A stretch of DNA of 64,000 bases from Exiguobacterium sp. Lineage in GTDB: Bacteria > Bacillota > Bacilli > Exiguobacteriales > Exiguobacteriaceae. The stretch's first letter is position 1, and each line of letters begins with the position of its first letter. The notes under the pieces were generated by a model that had not been told where the DNA came from, ran no database searches, and was given only the letters and a program-made list of their open reading frames with translations. The stretch spans positions 17,570 to 81,569 of the forward strand of contig NZ_JAFIFD010000048.1 in NCBI RefSeq assembly GCF_020832205.1, in the 5' to 3' direction. Shown piece by piece: positions 20,595 to 31,303 of the stretch. A program made the position numbers and the translations under genes.

Positions 20595-21358
20595 AACCGG
20601 TACGCCTCCCAGTCTGTCTCGATCGGCGCATGCACGTCGATCAAGGACAGTCGCTTTGACAACAACGCGACTTGTTCTTGTCCGTCGAGTTTCTTCGAAT
20701 ACTTCCTATGCGCGTCGAGCAATTGCTCGTTCTTCAGACGTTCATACAAGAGCTCGACAGTGTCGTACGTTTGGACGAGCAACGTAGCCGTCTTCGGCCC
20801 GATGCCGCGCACGCCCGGAATATTGTCTGACGCATCGCCTTGAAGCGCCTTCACATCCACGAACTGGAGCGGTTTGACACCATACGTTGACTCGAACAGC
20901 TCCCGGTTCATGAGCAGTTCTTCTCCTTTTTTCGGAACGATTTGGTAAACGTTCGCTGACAGCAACTGGTGTAAATCCCGGTCCGATGAATAGAGGAATG
21001 ACTCCCCTGGGAATGCTGTCGCCACTGCGCCCATCAAATCGTCCGCCTCATAGCCAGCAAGCTCGGATTGGAATATGCCGCGCTCCGTTAAAGCGGCCCG
21101 CAGCTTCACGTAGTCATCGAACAACGGTTCAGGTAATCCGGTCCGCGTCGCTTTATAGTCCGGGAACATGGCGAAGCGATGGGTCGATTCACGAGGCCCG
21201 TCCCAGAAGAAGGCGATGTGAGTGAAGTCGTTCGTCCACCCGTCGACTTTCCGAATCAATCCTTTTACGGTCACGTCGGGGTCCTGCGCACGACGACGTT
21301 CCGTCGCGAAATAATAACGCGACAGCAAGTTAAAGCCATCCACTAGCATAAGTTTCAC
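20576..21358 (-). CDS. 5'-3' exonuclease (FEN / Pol I N-domain-like, YpcP-like)
   Basis: MLVDGFNLLSRYYFA, GYEADDLMGA, FLYSSDRDLHQLL, LQGDASDNIPGVRGIGPKTA. Confidence 0.95.
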   Translation of the reverse strand: MKLMLVDGFNLLSRYYFATERRRAQDPDVTVKGLIRKVDGWTNDFTHIAFFWDGPRESTHRFAMFPDYKATRTGLPEPLFDDYVKLRAALTERGIFQSELAGYEADDLMGAVATAFPGESFLYSSDRDLHQLLSANVYQIVPKKGEELLMNRELFESTYGVKPLQFVDVKALQGDASDNIPGVRGIGPKTATLLVQTYDTVELLYERLKNEQLLDAHRKYSKKLDGQEQVALLSKRLSLIDVHAPIETDWEAYRFGSHLF

Positions 21359-22290
21359 GTTTGATTCACCTCACATGCTTTTAATCCTCGCTCGAGCGCG
21401 TCTCGGTCGAGTTCTTTCCCAATCCAGACGAACACCGAACGGGAGTCTTCGCTCGATTCGTTCGCGAACGTCGCACCCATCAACTGATTGGTGGCCTGGA
21501 CGATATATTTTGATGCTTCCCCATCAAGTCGCACGATCGCCTTCAACCGATAAAGTTGATCCTCATAGTGCATGAGCACTTCTCGGACGTAACGCGTGAC
21601 GCGTTCTCGCGAAAGCGGAACATCTGTCGTCAGTGTGACGGCACGGAGCGTAGCGACCGATCCGTATCCTTCCGTCAACGCCGACAGCTGTCTCTCGTCG
21701 ACACGTGACAATTGGAACGTGTTCTCGAGTAAATCATAATCACCCTCGGTCGCAACGGTCTCGACGACACGAACGGTCGGATTGATCGTCCGTATCCGTT
21801 CATGTGCTTGACTGAGCACCGCTTCGTCCACGAGATCGGTCTTGTTCAATAAGATCATGTCCGCGTAAGCGATTTGATGAATCCCTTCTATAAACAGTTC
21901 ACGGTCCATTTGGCTCGCGTCGACGACCGTCAAAATCGCGGTCAATTTGAAATGGGACCGTAAATAATCATCGTAATAAATCGTCTGGATAATCGGGGCC
22001 GGGTCGGCGACTCCTGTCGTCTCAATGACGACGCGGTCGAACGACTTGTCACGAGCCGCGAGTCGATAAAACGTCTTACTTAAATCGTTTTGAATCGAGC
22101 AGCAAATACATCCGTTAGACAGTTCTATTTGTTCTTGGTCCATTTGAACGATCAATTGTTCGTCGAGGTTGACCGAACCGAGCTCGTTGACGATGAGCAA
22201 AATCCGCTCATTCGTCGCCGCGAGCAATCGATTCATGTAGGTTGTTTTACCGGCACCTAAAAAGCCGGTCACTAATTGCACGGGAATCAT
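21355..22290 (-). CDS. COG0523 / CobW-family GTPase (metallochaperone-like)
   Basis: GFLGAGKTTYMNRLL, SNGCICCSIQNDL (CxCC), IETTGVADPAPI, LLNKTDLV. Confidence 0.92.
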   Translation of the reverse strand: MIPVQLVTGFLGAGKTTYMNRLLAATNERILLIVNELGSVNLDEQLIVQMDQEQIELSNGCICCSIQNDLSKTFYRLAARDKSFDRVVIETTGVADPAPIIQTIYYDDYLRSHFKLTAILTVVDASQMDRELFIEGIHQIAYADMILLNKTDLVDEAVLSQAHERIRTINPTVRVVETVATEGDYDLLENTFQLSRVDERQLSALTEGYGSVATLRAVTLTTDVPLSRERVTRYVREVLMHYEDQLYRLKAIVRLDGEASKYIVQATNQLMGATFANESSEDSRSVFVWIGKELDRDALERGLKACEVNQT

Positions 22291-22305
22291 CACGCATACC
22301 TCACT

Positions 22306-23484
22306 TCATAGATTGTCATGGACTCGTGCCCACTTTTCGTAACGGGCGTCGAGCAAGTCGATCAAGTGCAGGAGCCAGCCTTCCGTCGTCGCCGGGAGCA
22401 CGCTCGATCCCCATTCTCGCTTCCCGTGGTGCGATAAGATCATGTGCCAGATCCGGTGATGGACGTCGAGCGGCAACACGACGCCCGCGCTGCGTTGACT
22501 CTTCTCGAACAAGAGCCCGCCATACGGCATATGGCCAATCAAACTTCCCATCGGATTGATCGAGATTCCTGTCGTCTCACTCGTCCCACTGACGGCGAAC
22601 AACTCTTCGAATCGCCGTGGCGACGACAGCAAATGACTATACTCATACAACTTGCCGATATCATGGAACAAAATGCCGAGGGCAAGCTCGTCCCAACGCA
22701 ACGGCTCTTTTAACTCAGCGATCGCCTCACACGCCGCGTAGAGCGACTCGAACGTCCCGCGGAACGCTTGCTCGACTTTTACACCGTTCATCGTATTCCA
22801 TACGTCTACTTTGTGCAACTGCTCGGCTTCTTTCAACACACGGAAAACCGTCGCCAAGTAATCGTCCTGCTCTTGGATCCGATAACCGAGCCGGAGCATA
22901 CATGTCGTATGCTTCAGCAGGCCGCCTGCGTAATTATGATGATGGTATAAGGCAGCCGGGGCCAATACGAAATCGTCCCACACATCATCGAGAAGGGCGT
23001 GAGCGATTTTCTGAGCGTCAGGAGACAGAGTGGAAAGGAGCGCGAATAGCTCTTCTGCGAACGCTTCAATCGTCTCCTCACCCGGCAATCCCGGCAGCAA
23101 CGACACCGCCTCGTCACGCGAGATCGGTTGCACTTTGTCGATCGTGATCGACTTGGCTCCGTCCGGCTTCGGATAGACATCGATTTTCCCTGACAGTTCG
23201 ACGACCCCCGATTCGTAAATCGGGAGAAGTTGATCTTCGTTTCCGCGCAACCAATGCTTGGCTCGAATCAATCCGCTCGCCGTCGTCACGCTCAGTTGGA
23301 GCCACTTCGCCCCGGATTTCCCTTCACGAACCTCGACCGTACTGACGAGCGCCTTCGTTTGAACAGGTGTCCCGTCGGTAAGATCCGTCAAACGTTCATC
23401 GGACTTCTCCATTGTCGGGATTCGATACGTCTGTCGGTCGAACGTGCCTCCTAAGACTGGATCGATTTGTTGATAATAATTCAT
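22306..23484 (-). CDS. HD-domain 3'-5' exoribonuclease (YhaM-like) with OB-fold N-terminus
   Basis: Nucleic-acid-binding-like N-terminus; HHHNYAGGLLKHT, FHDIGKLYEY, LSHHG HD-type motifs. Confidence 0.85.
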   Translation of the reverse strand: MNYYQQIDPVLGGTFDRQTYRIPTMEKSDERLTDLTDGTPVQTKALVSTVEVREGKSGAKWLQLSVTTASGLIRAKHWLRGNEDQLLPIYESGVVELSGKIDVYPKPDGAKSITIDKVQPISRDEAVSLLPGLPGEETIEAFAEELFALLSTLSPDAQKIAHALLDDVWDDFVLAPAALYHHHNYAGGLLKHTTCMLRLGYRIQEQDDYLATVFRVLKEAEQLHKVDVWNTMNGVKVEQAFRGTFESLYAACEAIAELKEPLRWDELALGILFHDIGKLYEYSHLLSSPRRFEELFAVSGTSETTGISINPMGSLIGHMPYGGLLFEKSQRSAGVVLPLDVHHRIWHMILSHHGKREWGSSVLPATTEGWLLHLIDLLDARYEKWARVHDNL

Positions 23485-23579
23485 GTTAGCCCCTCCTTCA
23501 CATCTGTGCCCATTGTACCGTTTTTTACACGAGCAGGCGAACATACTTTCGTTACAGGTAGGAAAATCTGTTTGAAATA

Positions 23580-23608
23580 TTGAAAGCGCTTACTTTTATT
23601 GGTACGAT
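23580..23608 (+). promoter_or_regulatory. Candidate sigma-A promoter overlapped by a cre site
   Basis: -35 TTGAAA 23580-23585, 17-bp spacer, -10 TACGAT 23603-23608; TTGAAAGCGCTTACT 23580-23594 matches the cre consensus. Confidence 0.5.
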
Positions 23609-23637
23609 AGAGATAGTTCGAAAAAGGGGGAATCGAC

Positions 23638-24150
23638 ATGATTTCATTAATTGATACGTATGAACGTCTCATCGCGACAGGGGAAGCGACACGTTATGCG
23701 AACGACCATCCGACGATTCAACATATTTTAGATGCGGCCGCCTGCCCGGTGCCTGAAGCCGAGCTTGAGCAAGCCGTCACCGGTCATGCCGGTAATCCAT
23801 ATACGCATGACTCAGTGCTTGATTCAGTGATCGAGCACGAGTTGAAAGGGGCGATGGCAGCGCTCATCGTCACGGGTTACCCGATTCAAACGCCGCTCGC
23901 GAAAGCGGTCGTGTTATCGGCGTTCGCCCGGACGAACCGGATGAACATCGAGAAGTTCAAAGAGCTCGGCCATGCCGACTTGCTCGTCCGGATTCAAGCA
24001 GCGGAACGCGCTTGGAAGCGGACGTTCGCCCATCTGTACCGCTCGGCACCAGCACAACTGTGCGACCAACTCGAGTCGATTCTCGGCGGTTGCGCGATCC
24101 ATCGTGTCCTCGAGGCAATCGATCACGACCCGAACGTAAAAACGGCATAA
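23638..24150 (+). CDS. Hypothetical protein (170 aa, mostly helical)
   Basis: AAAGGGGG ribosome-binding site, own promoter and terminator, protein-like composition. Confidence 0.75.
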   Translation: MISLIDTYERLIATGEATRYANDHPTIQHILDAAACPVPEAELEQAVTGHAGNPYTHDSVLDSVIEHELKGAMAALIVTGYPIQTPLAKAVVLSAFARTNRMNIEKFKELGHADLLVRIQAAERAWKRTFAHLYRSAPAQLCDQLESILGGCAIHRVLEAIDHDPNVKTA

Positions 24151-24184
24151 GAAAAGAGCGGTCCCCGGGCCGCTCTTTTCTTAT
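24150..24184. terminator. Convergent terminator
   Basis: AAGAAAAGAGCGGtccccgggCCGCTCTTTTCTT. Confidence 0.85.
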
Positions 24185-24191
24185 GCTTTCA

Positions 24192-24440
24192 TCAACCTTC
24201 TGTCACTTCGACCGCATCCGGCTCATACAGTGTGACGTTACGCGCCGGCGAGAACGTCGAGATCGCATGCTTGTAAATCAACTGTTGCCGTCCCTCTGAC
24301 TCGACGATGACGGTGAAGTTGTCAAACGACTTGATGACTCCCCGAATTTGAAACCCGCTTACTAAAAACACGGTCGTCGGCACCATTTCTTTGCGTAACT
24401 GGTTTAAAAAGTGGTCTTGGATGTTATAGCTTGCCTTCAT
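24192..24440 (-). CDS. hfq: RNA chaperone Hfq
   Basis: [60 protein letters not shown]. Confidence 0.97.
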   Translation of the reverse strand: MKASYNIQDHFLNQLRKEMVPTTVFLVSGFQIRGVIKSFDNFTVIVESEGRQQLIYKHAISTFSPARNVTLYEPDAVEVTEG

Positions 24441-24452
24441 GTTGCATTCCCC

Positions 24453-25403
24453 CTAGTCTATGTCTCTTTCAAATAATCGGAATTTTCGAAAAAACCCCTC
24501 AACCTCATCATAAATATTTTTATACGATAGTTCAAATGATTTTCTTCCCATATCTACCCAAATCCCATCAAATTGATGGCGGAACCACGTCAATTGTCGT
24601 TTGGCGAACTGGCGCGTGTGTTGTTTCAGCGTTTCGCGCATTCGTTCTTCGGACATACGCCCTTCGACGAAAGGCACGACTTCCTTATAACCGATCGCTC
24701 GCATCGCCTGGGTGTCCCCGTAACCTGAGTCGAGAAGCCGAGTCACTTCTTCAACGAGCCCAGAGGCGAGCATCATATCGACCCGTTCGTTGATCCGTTC
24801 GTATAACACGTCACGATCGGCGTGTAAGACGAACAGCTTGTATGCGTAGTGTTCGGATGGTGCGCTGTCCATCGCTTGAACATCTCCTTTTAGTGCCACT
24901 TCTAGCGCTCGGATGACGCGGCGGACGTTATTCGGATGGATGAGTTCGGCTCGTCTCGGGTCGAGGGCGCGCAACCGGTCATGTAACGCTGCAGCGCCAT
25001 GTTGTTCCGCCTCTTGCTCGAGCTCCGCACGCAACGCCTCGTCGACCGGACGTTCCGTGAACTCATAGTCGTAAAGAATCGCCCGGATGTATAAACCAGT
25101 GCCACCAACTAAAATCGGCAGCTTGCCGCGCGCATAAATATCGTCAATCGCCGCACGGGCGAGCTGTTGAAACTTGGCGACACTCATCGGCTCATCCGGA
25201 TCACAGATGTCAATCAAGTGGTGCGGGATGCCCTCCGCTTCCTCGACCGTCACTTTGGCCGAACCGATGTCCATCCCCCGATACACTTGAACCGAATCTC
25301 CTGAGACGATCTCACCGTTGAACGCTTTCGCCAGCTCGATTCCGGTCTTCGTTTTACCGACCGCCGTCGGTCCGACGATCACGATGACTGGTGTTTTTTC
25401 CAT
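24453..25403 (-). CDS. miaA: tRNA dimethylallyltransferase
   Basis: GPTAVGKTKTGIELA, GDSVQVYRGMDIGSAK, VGGTGLYIRAI; adjacent to hfq. Confidence 0.97.
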   Translation of the reverse strand: MEKTPVIVIVGPTAVGKTKTGIELAKAFNGEIVSGDSVQVYRGMDIGSAKVTVEEAEGIPHHLIDICDPDEPMSVAKFQQLARAAIDDIYARGKLPILVGGTGLYIRAILYDYEFTERPVDEALRAELEQEAEQHGAAALHDRLRALDPRRAELIHPNNVRRVIRALEVALKGDVQAMDSAPSEHYAYKLFVLHADRDVLYERINERVDMMLASGLVEEVTRLLDSGYGDTQAMRAIGYKEVVPFVEGRMSEERMRETLKQHTRQFAKRQLTWFRHQFDGIWVDMGRKSFELSYKNIYDEVEGFFRKFRLFERDID

Positions 25404-25451
25404 CTTGCTCACTCCTCAAACGAAAGACCGTTTCTGTAAGGAAACGGTCTG

Positions 25452-25547
25452 TCAAATTCTTCGTTTAATTGTATCATCAAATACGACGGCAAACAGCATC
25501 CATCCACATAATAGTAGCCCGAGCAACAAAATTAATCCATCACTCAT
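25452..25547 (-). CDS. Small single-TM protein (31 aa: MSDGLILLLGLLLCGWMLFAVVFDDTIKRRI)
   Basis: AAAGGAGG 11 bp upstream of ATG; hydrophobic core plus charged C-terminus; absent from the ORF track. Confidence 0.65.
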   Translation of the reverse strand: MSDGLILLLGLLLCGWMLFAVVFDDTIKRRI

Positions 25548-25640
25548 GTATGTCCGCCTCCTTTTCTTTCTCATTCCCGATTTTCACACTTTAGACACAA
25601 ATTAACACGCACAAAAAAAGACGCTCACGAGGAGCGCCTA

Positions 25641-26240
25641 TCATGAAGTCGCTTCGACGAGACGACGTTGCCGCCAAATCGTCAAGCTGAAGTACAGCAC
25701 AGCCGTGCCACTCGCTGCCCACCAGATGACCGTGTAGAGCGGAGTCATCAATCCGGCGAGACCGACCATCGCAGGTACGATCAACGTGAGCCAGGCGAGG
25801 ACGAGCGCGACGCGAGCAGTCAACGCATCGACAGGACGACCGAGTCCCATGCCGAGGAAGAAGAGTGCCCACAGGAACGCCCAAAACGTCCACATCGCCC
25901 CGTCCACAAAGTCGGCACGTCCAAAGCCGATTCCTGCGTAAAACAGTGCTGCGATTGCGACGAAGAGTGAGAACCAACCGACGCCTCGCCCGTCCATGTT
26001 AAACAAGAACGTCACGCCGACATACAAGTACGTGAAGGCGAACAAATAAATGCCAGCATAACCGAATACTTCTGCCGGTGCGGCGTTGACGACGAGCCAC
26101 GTCGCGATGAATGACTGCAAGACACCGGTGAATAGGCTGAACACACCCGCACTCTTCACATCAACTTTTCCTAACATGACGAGGCTGTTTAAAAACAACG
26201 CTACGCCCCCAAACAACAAACTGATATTCCCCACGCTCAT
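25641..26240 (-). CDS. AmiS/UreI family transporter (acid-activated urea/amide channel family)
   Basis: GNISLLFGGVALFLNSLVMLGKVDVKSAGVFSLFTGVLQ; six TM segments; AAAGGAG ribosome-binding site. Confidence 0.8.
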   Translation of the reverse strand: MSVGNISLLFGGVALFLNSLVMLGKVDVKSAGVFSLFTGVLQSFIATWLVVNAAPAEVFGYAGIYLFAFTYLYVGVTFLFNMDGRGVGWFSLFVAIAALFYAGIGFGRADFVDGAMWTFWAFLWALFFLGMGLGRPVDALTARVALVLAWLTLIVPAMVGLAGLMTPLYTVIWWAASGTAVLYFSLTIWRQRRLVEATS

Positions 26241-26384
26241 TACTCCTTTGTACAGATGTCTGACGTCTTTCGATATATCCACTGTACTGTGAATTCGTTT
26301 TCAACGCAAGAGGGGAAATTGTTGTTCACGAGGACGTCAAACTTCATTCGTCTTGAGGGTATGGATGGCCTCATCGATCTTTTC

Positions 26385-26732
26385 TTACTCTTCTTCCGTG
26401 AACGTCGGAAATTGCGGGTCGATGCGCTCCAATACATCAATCATGACTGACGATACGATTTAGCGGGCATACCATTCGTCATCGGCCGGCAGCACGTACC
26501 ACGGCGCATGCTCGGTCGCTGTCTGCGACAGCATGTCAGCAAAGATGGCTTGATAGTCGTCCCAGTACTGTCTCTCCTCGACGTCACTGAAGGAGAACTC
26601 CCAATTTTTCTTCGGGTCTTTCAACCGCTCCAACAGTCTGTCCCGTTGAACATCCTTTGAGACGTTGAAGAAGAACTTGATGATTTCGAATCCATTCTCG
26701 TTTGAATAGCGCTCGAAATCATTGACCACACA
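26385..26732 (-). pseudogene. Polyphosphate kinase 2 (PPK2) remnant: 5' half missing and in-frame TAA
   Basis: VNDFERYSNENGFEIIKFFFNVSKDVQRDRLLERLKDPKKNWEFSFSDVEERQYWDDY...APWYVLPADDEWYAR*IVSSVMIDVLERIDPQFPTFTEEE*; internal TAA at 26460-26462 in frame with terminal stop 26385-26387. Confidence 0.85.
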
Positions 26733-26765
26733 AAAAACCATCGACTCCTTTCGAAGTCGATGGTG
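26725..26765 (-). terminator. Terminator of the neutral protease gene, abutting the PPK2 remnant
   Basis: Minus strand ACCATCGACTTcgaaaggAGTCGATGGTTTTTT. Confidence 0.75.
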
Positions 26766-26785
26766 ATCCATTCAGTGTTTGTCTA

Positions 26786-28348
<1,563 letters not shown>

Positions 28349-28457
28349 TTACATAGTTTCCCACAATTAATGAATCCAACTTTCTAATTATTTTGACAAT
28401 TTAAAATATTAAGTCAATAGGACTAGTTTGTTCCTGTCGGCTAGCCCTTTCAACCGC

Positions 28458-28490
28458 ACAAAAAAACGTCGCCCGTGAAGGCGACGCCGA
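28458..28490 (-). terminator. Terminator of the ABC operon
   Basis: Minus strand GGCGTCGCCttcacGGGCGACGTTTTTTT. Confidence 0.8.
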
Positions 28491-29498
28491 TCAATATACA
28501 TCTTTTTGAGTGAAATGATAAAACGCGAAGCCAAGCGCGGCAAGCGCCCAGGCGGTAATGATGACGAGCGAGAACGGTAACGTCATGCCGTCGATCGGTG
28601 GCGCCTGTCCTTCCAAATAGGTATGAAGACCGAAGTTGACGTTCACTAAATATTTCGAGCTGTCCCAATTCGAGCCGAGCGACGTGAGGAGCGGTCCCGA
28701 AATGAGCACGGCCATCATGATTCCGATCCCGGTTGCCGTATTCTTGACGACGACGGACACCATGAGGGCGATCGTCCCGACTGCAGCGACGACGAACCAA
28801 GCGAGCCCGACGGACATGAGTAAATATTGCCACATCGGGAGCGTATGCACGAAGTCGGTCGAGAACGTTCCGGTCGGAGAGGCTTGGAAACCTGTCAATA
28901 TCGGGGCGGTCCACCCGTCCCAACCGAGCACGATCCCGGAAATCGCGTAACTGACGAACGCCGTGATAAAAATGAGGAGCGACGTATACAGCAACGTCGT
29001 CATCCATTTGGCGAGCAGAATCTTAAAGCGCCGGACCGGCCTCGACAACAAGGTCTTGATTGTCCCGTCGTTATGTTCCCCGCTGACGATATCGGCCATG
29101 AGGACGATAATGAACAGCGGCAAGACGAGGGTCGTCCCTTGCGAGAAGAAGATGCGCATGAACGTTGGAGCACCCGGATAGCTCGGATTAATGTCATTAT
29201 CTAAGTAATATTGGTTCTGTTGGACACGAAATTCAAGGATTTGCCGGAACTCGTCCTGCACATTCGCCGAGGCGAGCCGGTTCTGCGTATCGATGATTTC
29301 TTGCTGAAGATCGACACGCCAGTCAATCGTCCCTTGCTCTTCCCGCTGTTTCTCGATTTGACGATAGTTCGCATACGTGAACATCGACACGAGGACGACG
29401 AGAATCGTCGACACGACAAGCAGACGTCGCTTCCGATGAATCTTTAATACTTCGTTCCGAATTAAACCTATTAATGAAGGATTAGACAATATGGTCAC
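28491..29498 (-). CDS. ABC transporter permease
   Basis: FTYANYRQ-type N-terminal TM, large extracytoplasmic loop, DIVSGEHNDGTIKTLLSRPVRRFKILLAK. Confidence 0.9.
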   Translation of the reverse strand: MTILSNPSLIGLIRNEVLKIHRKRRLLVVSTILVVLVSMFTYANYRQIEKQREEQGTIDWRVDLQQEIIDTQNRLASANVQDEFRQILEFRVQQNQYYLDNDINPSYPGAPTFMRIFFSQGTTLVLPLFIIVLMADIVSGEHNDGTIKTLLSRPVRRFKILLAKWMTTLLYTSLLIFITAFVSYAISGIVLGWDGWTAPILTGFQASPTGTFSTDFVHTLPMWQYLLMSVGLAWFVVAAVGTIALMVSVVVKNTATGIGIMMAVLISGPLLTSLGSNWDSSKYLVNVNFGLHTYLEGQAPPIDGMTLPFSLVIITAWALAALGFAFYHFTQKDVY

Positions 29499-30402
29499 CT
29501 CCGGTCAATGTGATAAACAGTTCTTCAAGCGTTTGCACACGCCGTTCTAAACCGGAGACAGCCACATCGCGTTCAAGCAAATAACGGTTCAATCGGGCCG
29601 TGTCTTCTAAGTTCATCGAGACACGGATTGTCCGCTCATCGACGACGTCCGCTTGCGTGACCGACTCAAAGCCACGCACGACCGGCAACGCTTCGAAACT
29701 GTCCGGGACATGGATGTCGACCGTCGATGCAAGTTCGTTAATCAAGTCTTGCACCGTCCCGACTTTCACGATTTTTCCGCGCGACATGATGGCGACACGA
29801 TCAGCGAGGAGCTCGATTTCCGCCAAAATGTGGCTCGAAACGAGCACGCTCAAACCGGTCTCTTCAACGAGTCGCCGAATGAAGAGGCGGAGGTCGCGGA
29901 TCCCCATCGGATCAAGCCCGTTCGTCGGCTCATCTAAGATGAGGACGCGCGGGTTGTTGAGGAGCGCCTGCGCAATTCCTAACCGTTGCCGCATCCCGAG
30001 CGAGTACGTCTTCACTTTATCATCGATGCGCGCCGTCAAATCGACGAGGTCGATGACTTCTTGGATTCTCGCCTCGGTCACATCCGGCAACATACGGGCG
30101 AACACTTCCAAATTTTCACGCCCGCTCAAAAACTTATACAGCTCTGGGTTTTCGACGATCGCCCCGATTTGGGTCATCGCTTGCACGAATTCACGTTCGA
30201 CGTTGTGGCCACAAATCGAAACGGTCCCTTTCGTCGGTTTGATCAAACCGACGATCATCCGTATCGTCGTCGTCTTCCCGGCCCCGTTCGGTCCTAGGAA
30301 ACCGAACACTTCACCTGGGAACACATCGAACGAAATGTTGTCGATGATCGTCTTCTTTCCAATCACTTTGCTCAATTGATTAATCTTCAATGTTGGTTGC
30401 AT
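29482..30402 (-). CDS. ABC transporter ATP-binding protein
   Basis: GPNGAGKTTTIRMIVGL, SLGMRQRLGIAQAL, VLILDEPTNGLDP; overlaps the permease gene. Confidence 0.96.
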   Translation of the reverse strand: MQPTLKINQLSKVIGKKTIIDNISFDVFPGEVFGFLGPNGAGKTTTIRMIVGLIKPTKGTVSICGHNVEREFVQAMTQIGAIVENPELYKFLSGRENLEVFARMLPDVTEARIQEVIDLVDLTARIDDKVKTYSLGMRQRLGIAQALLNNPRVLILDEPTNGLDPMGIRDLRLFIRRLVEETGLSVLVSSHILAEIELLADRVAIMSRGKIVKVGTVQDLINELASTVDIHVPDSFEALPVVRGFESVTQADVVDERTIRVSMNLEDTARLNRYLLERDVAVSGLERRVQTLEELFITLTGGDHIV

Positions 30403-30520
30403 CGTCTCACCTCTTTTCCATTCTAGCGGACACAGACATGATCTGTCCTATTCGAACATTCACATAGGGCAGGTTCGGGAATATTTGATATGATAGTGGC
30501 AACGAAAGCGAGGTCATCAG

Positions 30521-31270
30521 ATGAAAAATCGAAAATGGTATGCGTTTTTGATCGGTACGCTGTTTCTCACGGGGACAGCTCTATATGGACTATGGATCGG
30601 GTATCAAGATATCGTTCATCCTCCGGAACGGACACTTTCCGTGAATGAAGACGCCCGTCCGGAACCGGAAGGCGAAGTGTTCGTCGCACTCGGCGATTCA
30701 CTGACGCGAGGGGTCGGATCGACGTCTGGCGCCGGATACGTCCAGCCGGTCAGCCGAGTACTGCAGGAAGACGGGATTCGTTCGCAAAACTTGGCCGTCT
30801 CCGGTGCTAGAACCGAAGACTTGCTCGCCCAACTTGAGCAACCTGAAGTCAGACGGACAATCGCGAATGCCCGGTACATCACATTGACCATCGGGGGCAA
30901 CGACTTGTTCAACCGCGGCGAGAACGTCGATAATTTCGAATCAGTCGATATTGAGCAAGTCGTGACCGACGCAAAAGCGAATTTGAATGACATCTTCGCT
31001 CAATTGCGCGATTTAAACGACAGCGCCCAAATCGTCTACATCGCCCTCTATAACCCGTTCCAAGACAACGAGAACGGTCAGGCGTTCAACCAACTCATCC
31101 TCGATTGGAACGCTTCGGCCGCAAGTTTCGGCAATGCGCACCGCATCGACGTCATCGACCCGTTCGCCTACGTGTCTGACGTCTCCCGAGATCTCGCGAC
31201 CGACCAGTTCCATCCGAGCGACCGGACGTATGAAAAGTTTGCGGATGACGTTTTGTTCGTCCTCGATTAA
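30521..31270 (+). CDS. SGNH/GDSL-family hydrolase (YpmR-like), membrane-anchored
   Basis: N-terminal TM; FVALGDSLTRGVGS, TIGGNDLF, DQFHPSD blocks. Confidence 0.9.
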   Translation: MKNRKWYAFLIGTLFLTGTALYGLWIGYQDIVHPPERTLSVNEDARPEPEGEVFVALGDSLTRGVGSTSGAGYVQPVSRVLQEDGIRSQNLAVSGARTEDLLAQLEQPEVRRTIANARYITLTIGGNDLFNRGENVDNFESVDIEQVVTDAKANLNDIFAQLRDLNDSAQIVYIALYNPFQDNENGQAFNQLILDWNASAASFGNAHRIDVIDPFAYVSDVSRDLATDQFHPSDRTYEKFADDVLFVLD

Positions 31271-31272
31271 TA

Positions 31273-31303
31273 AACAGGCCTGATCACATTGATCAGGCCT
31301 GTT
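31273..31303. terminator. Perfect 14-bp inverted-repeat terminator between convergent genes
   Basis: AACAGGCCTGATCA-CAT-TGATCAGGCCTGTT; contains the stop codon of the GNAT gene. Confidence 0.75.

Noticed and set aside
29600-30379. 259-aa plus-strand ORF opposite an ABC ATPase
   Set aside because: Fully antisense to a gene with all ABC motifs; no independent ribosome-binding site or protein-like domains.
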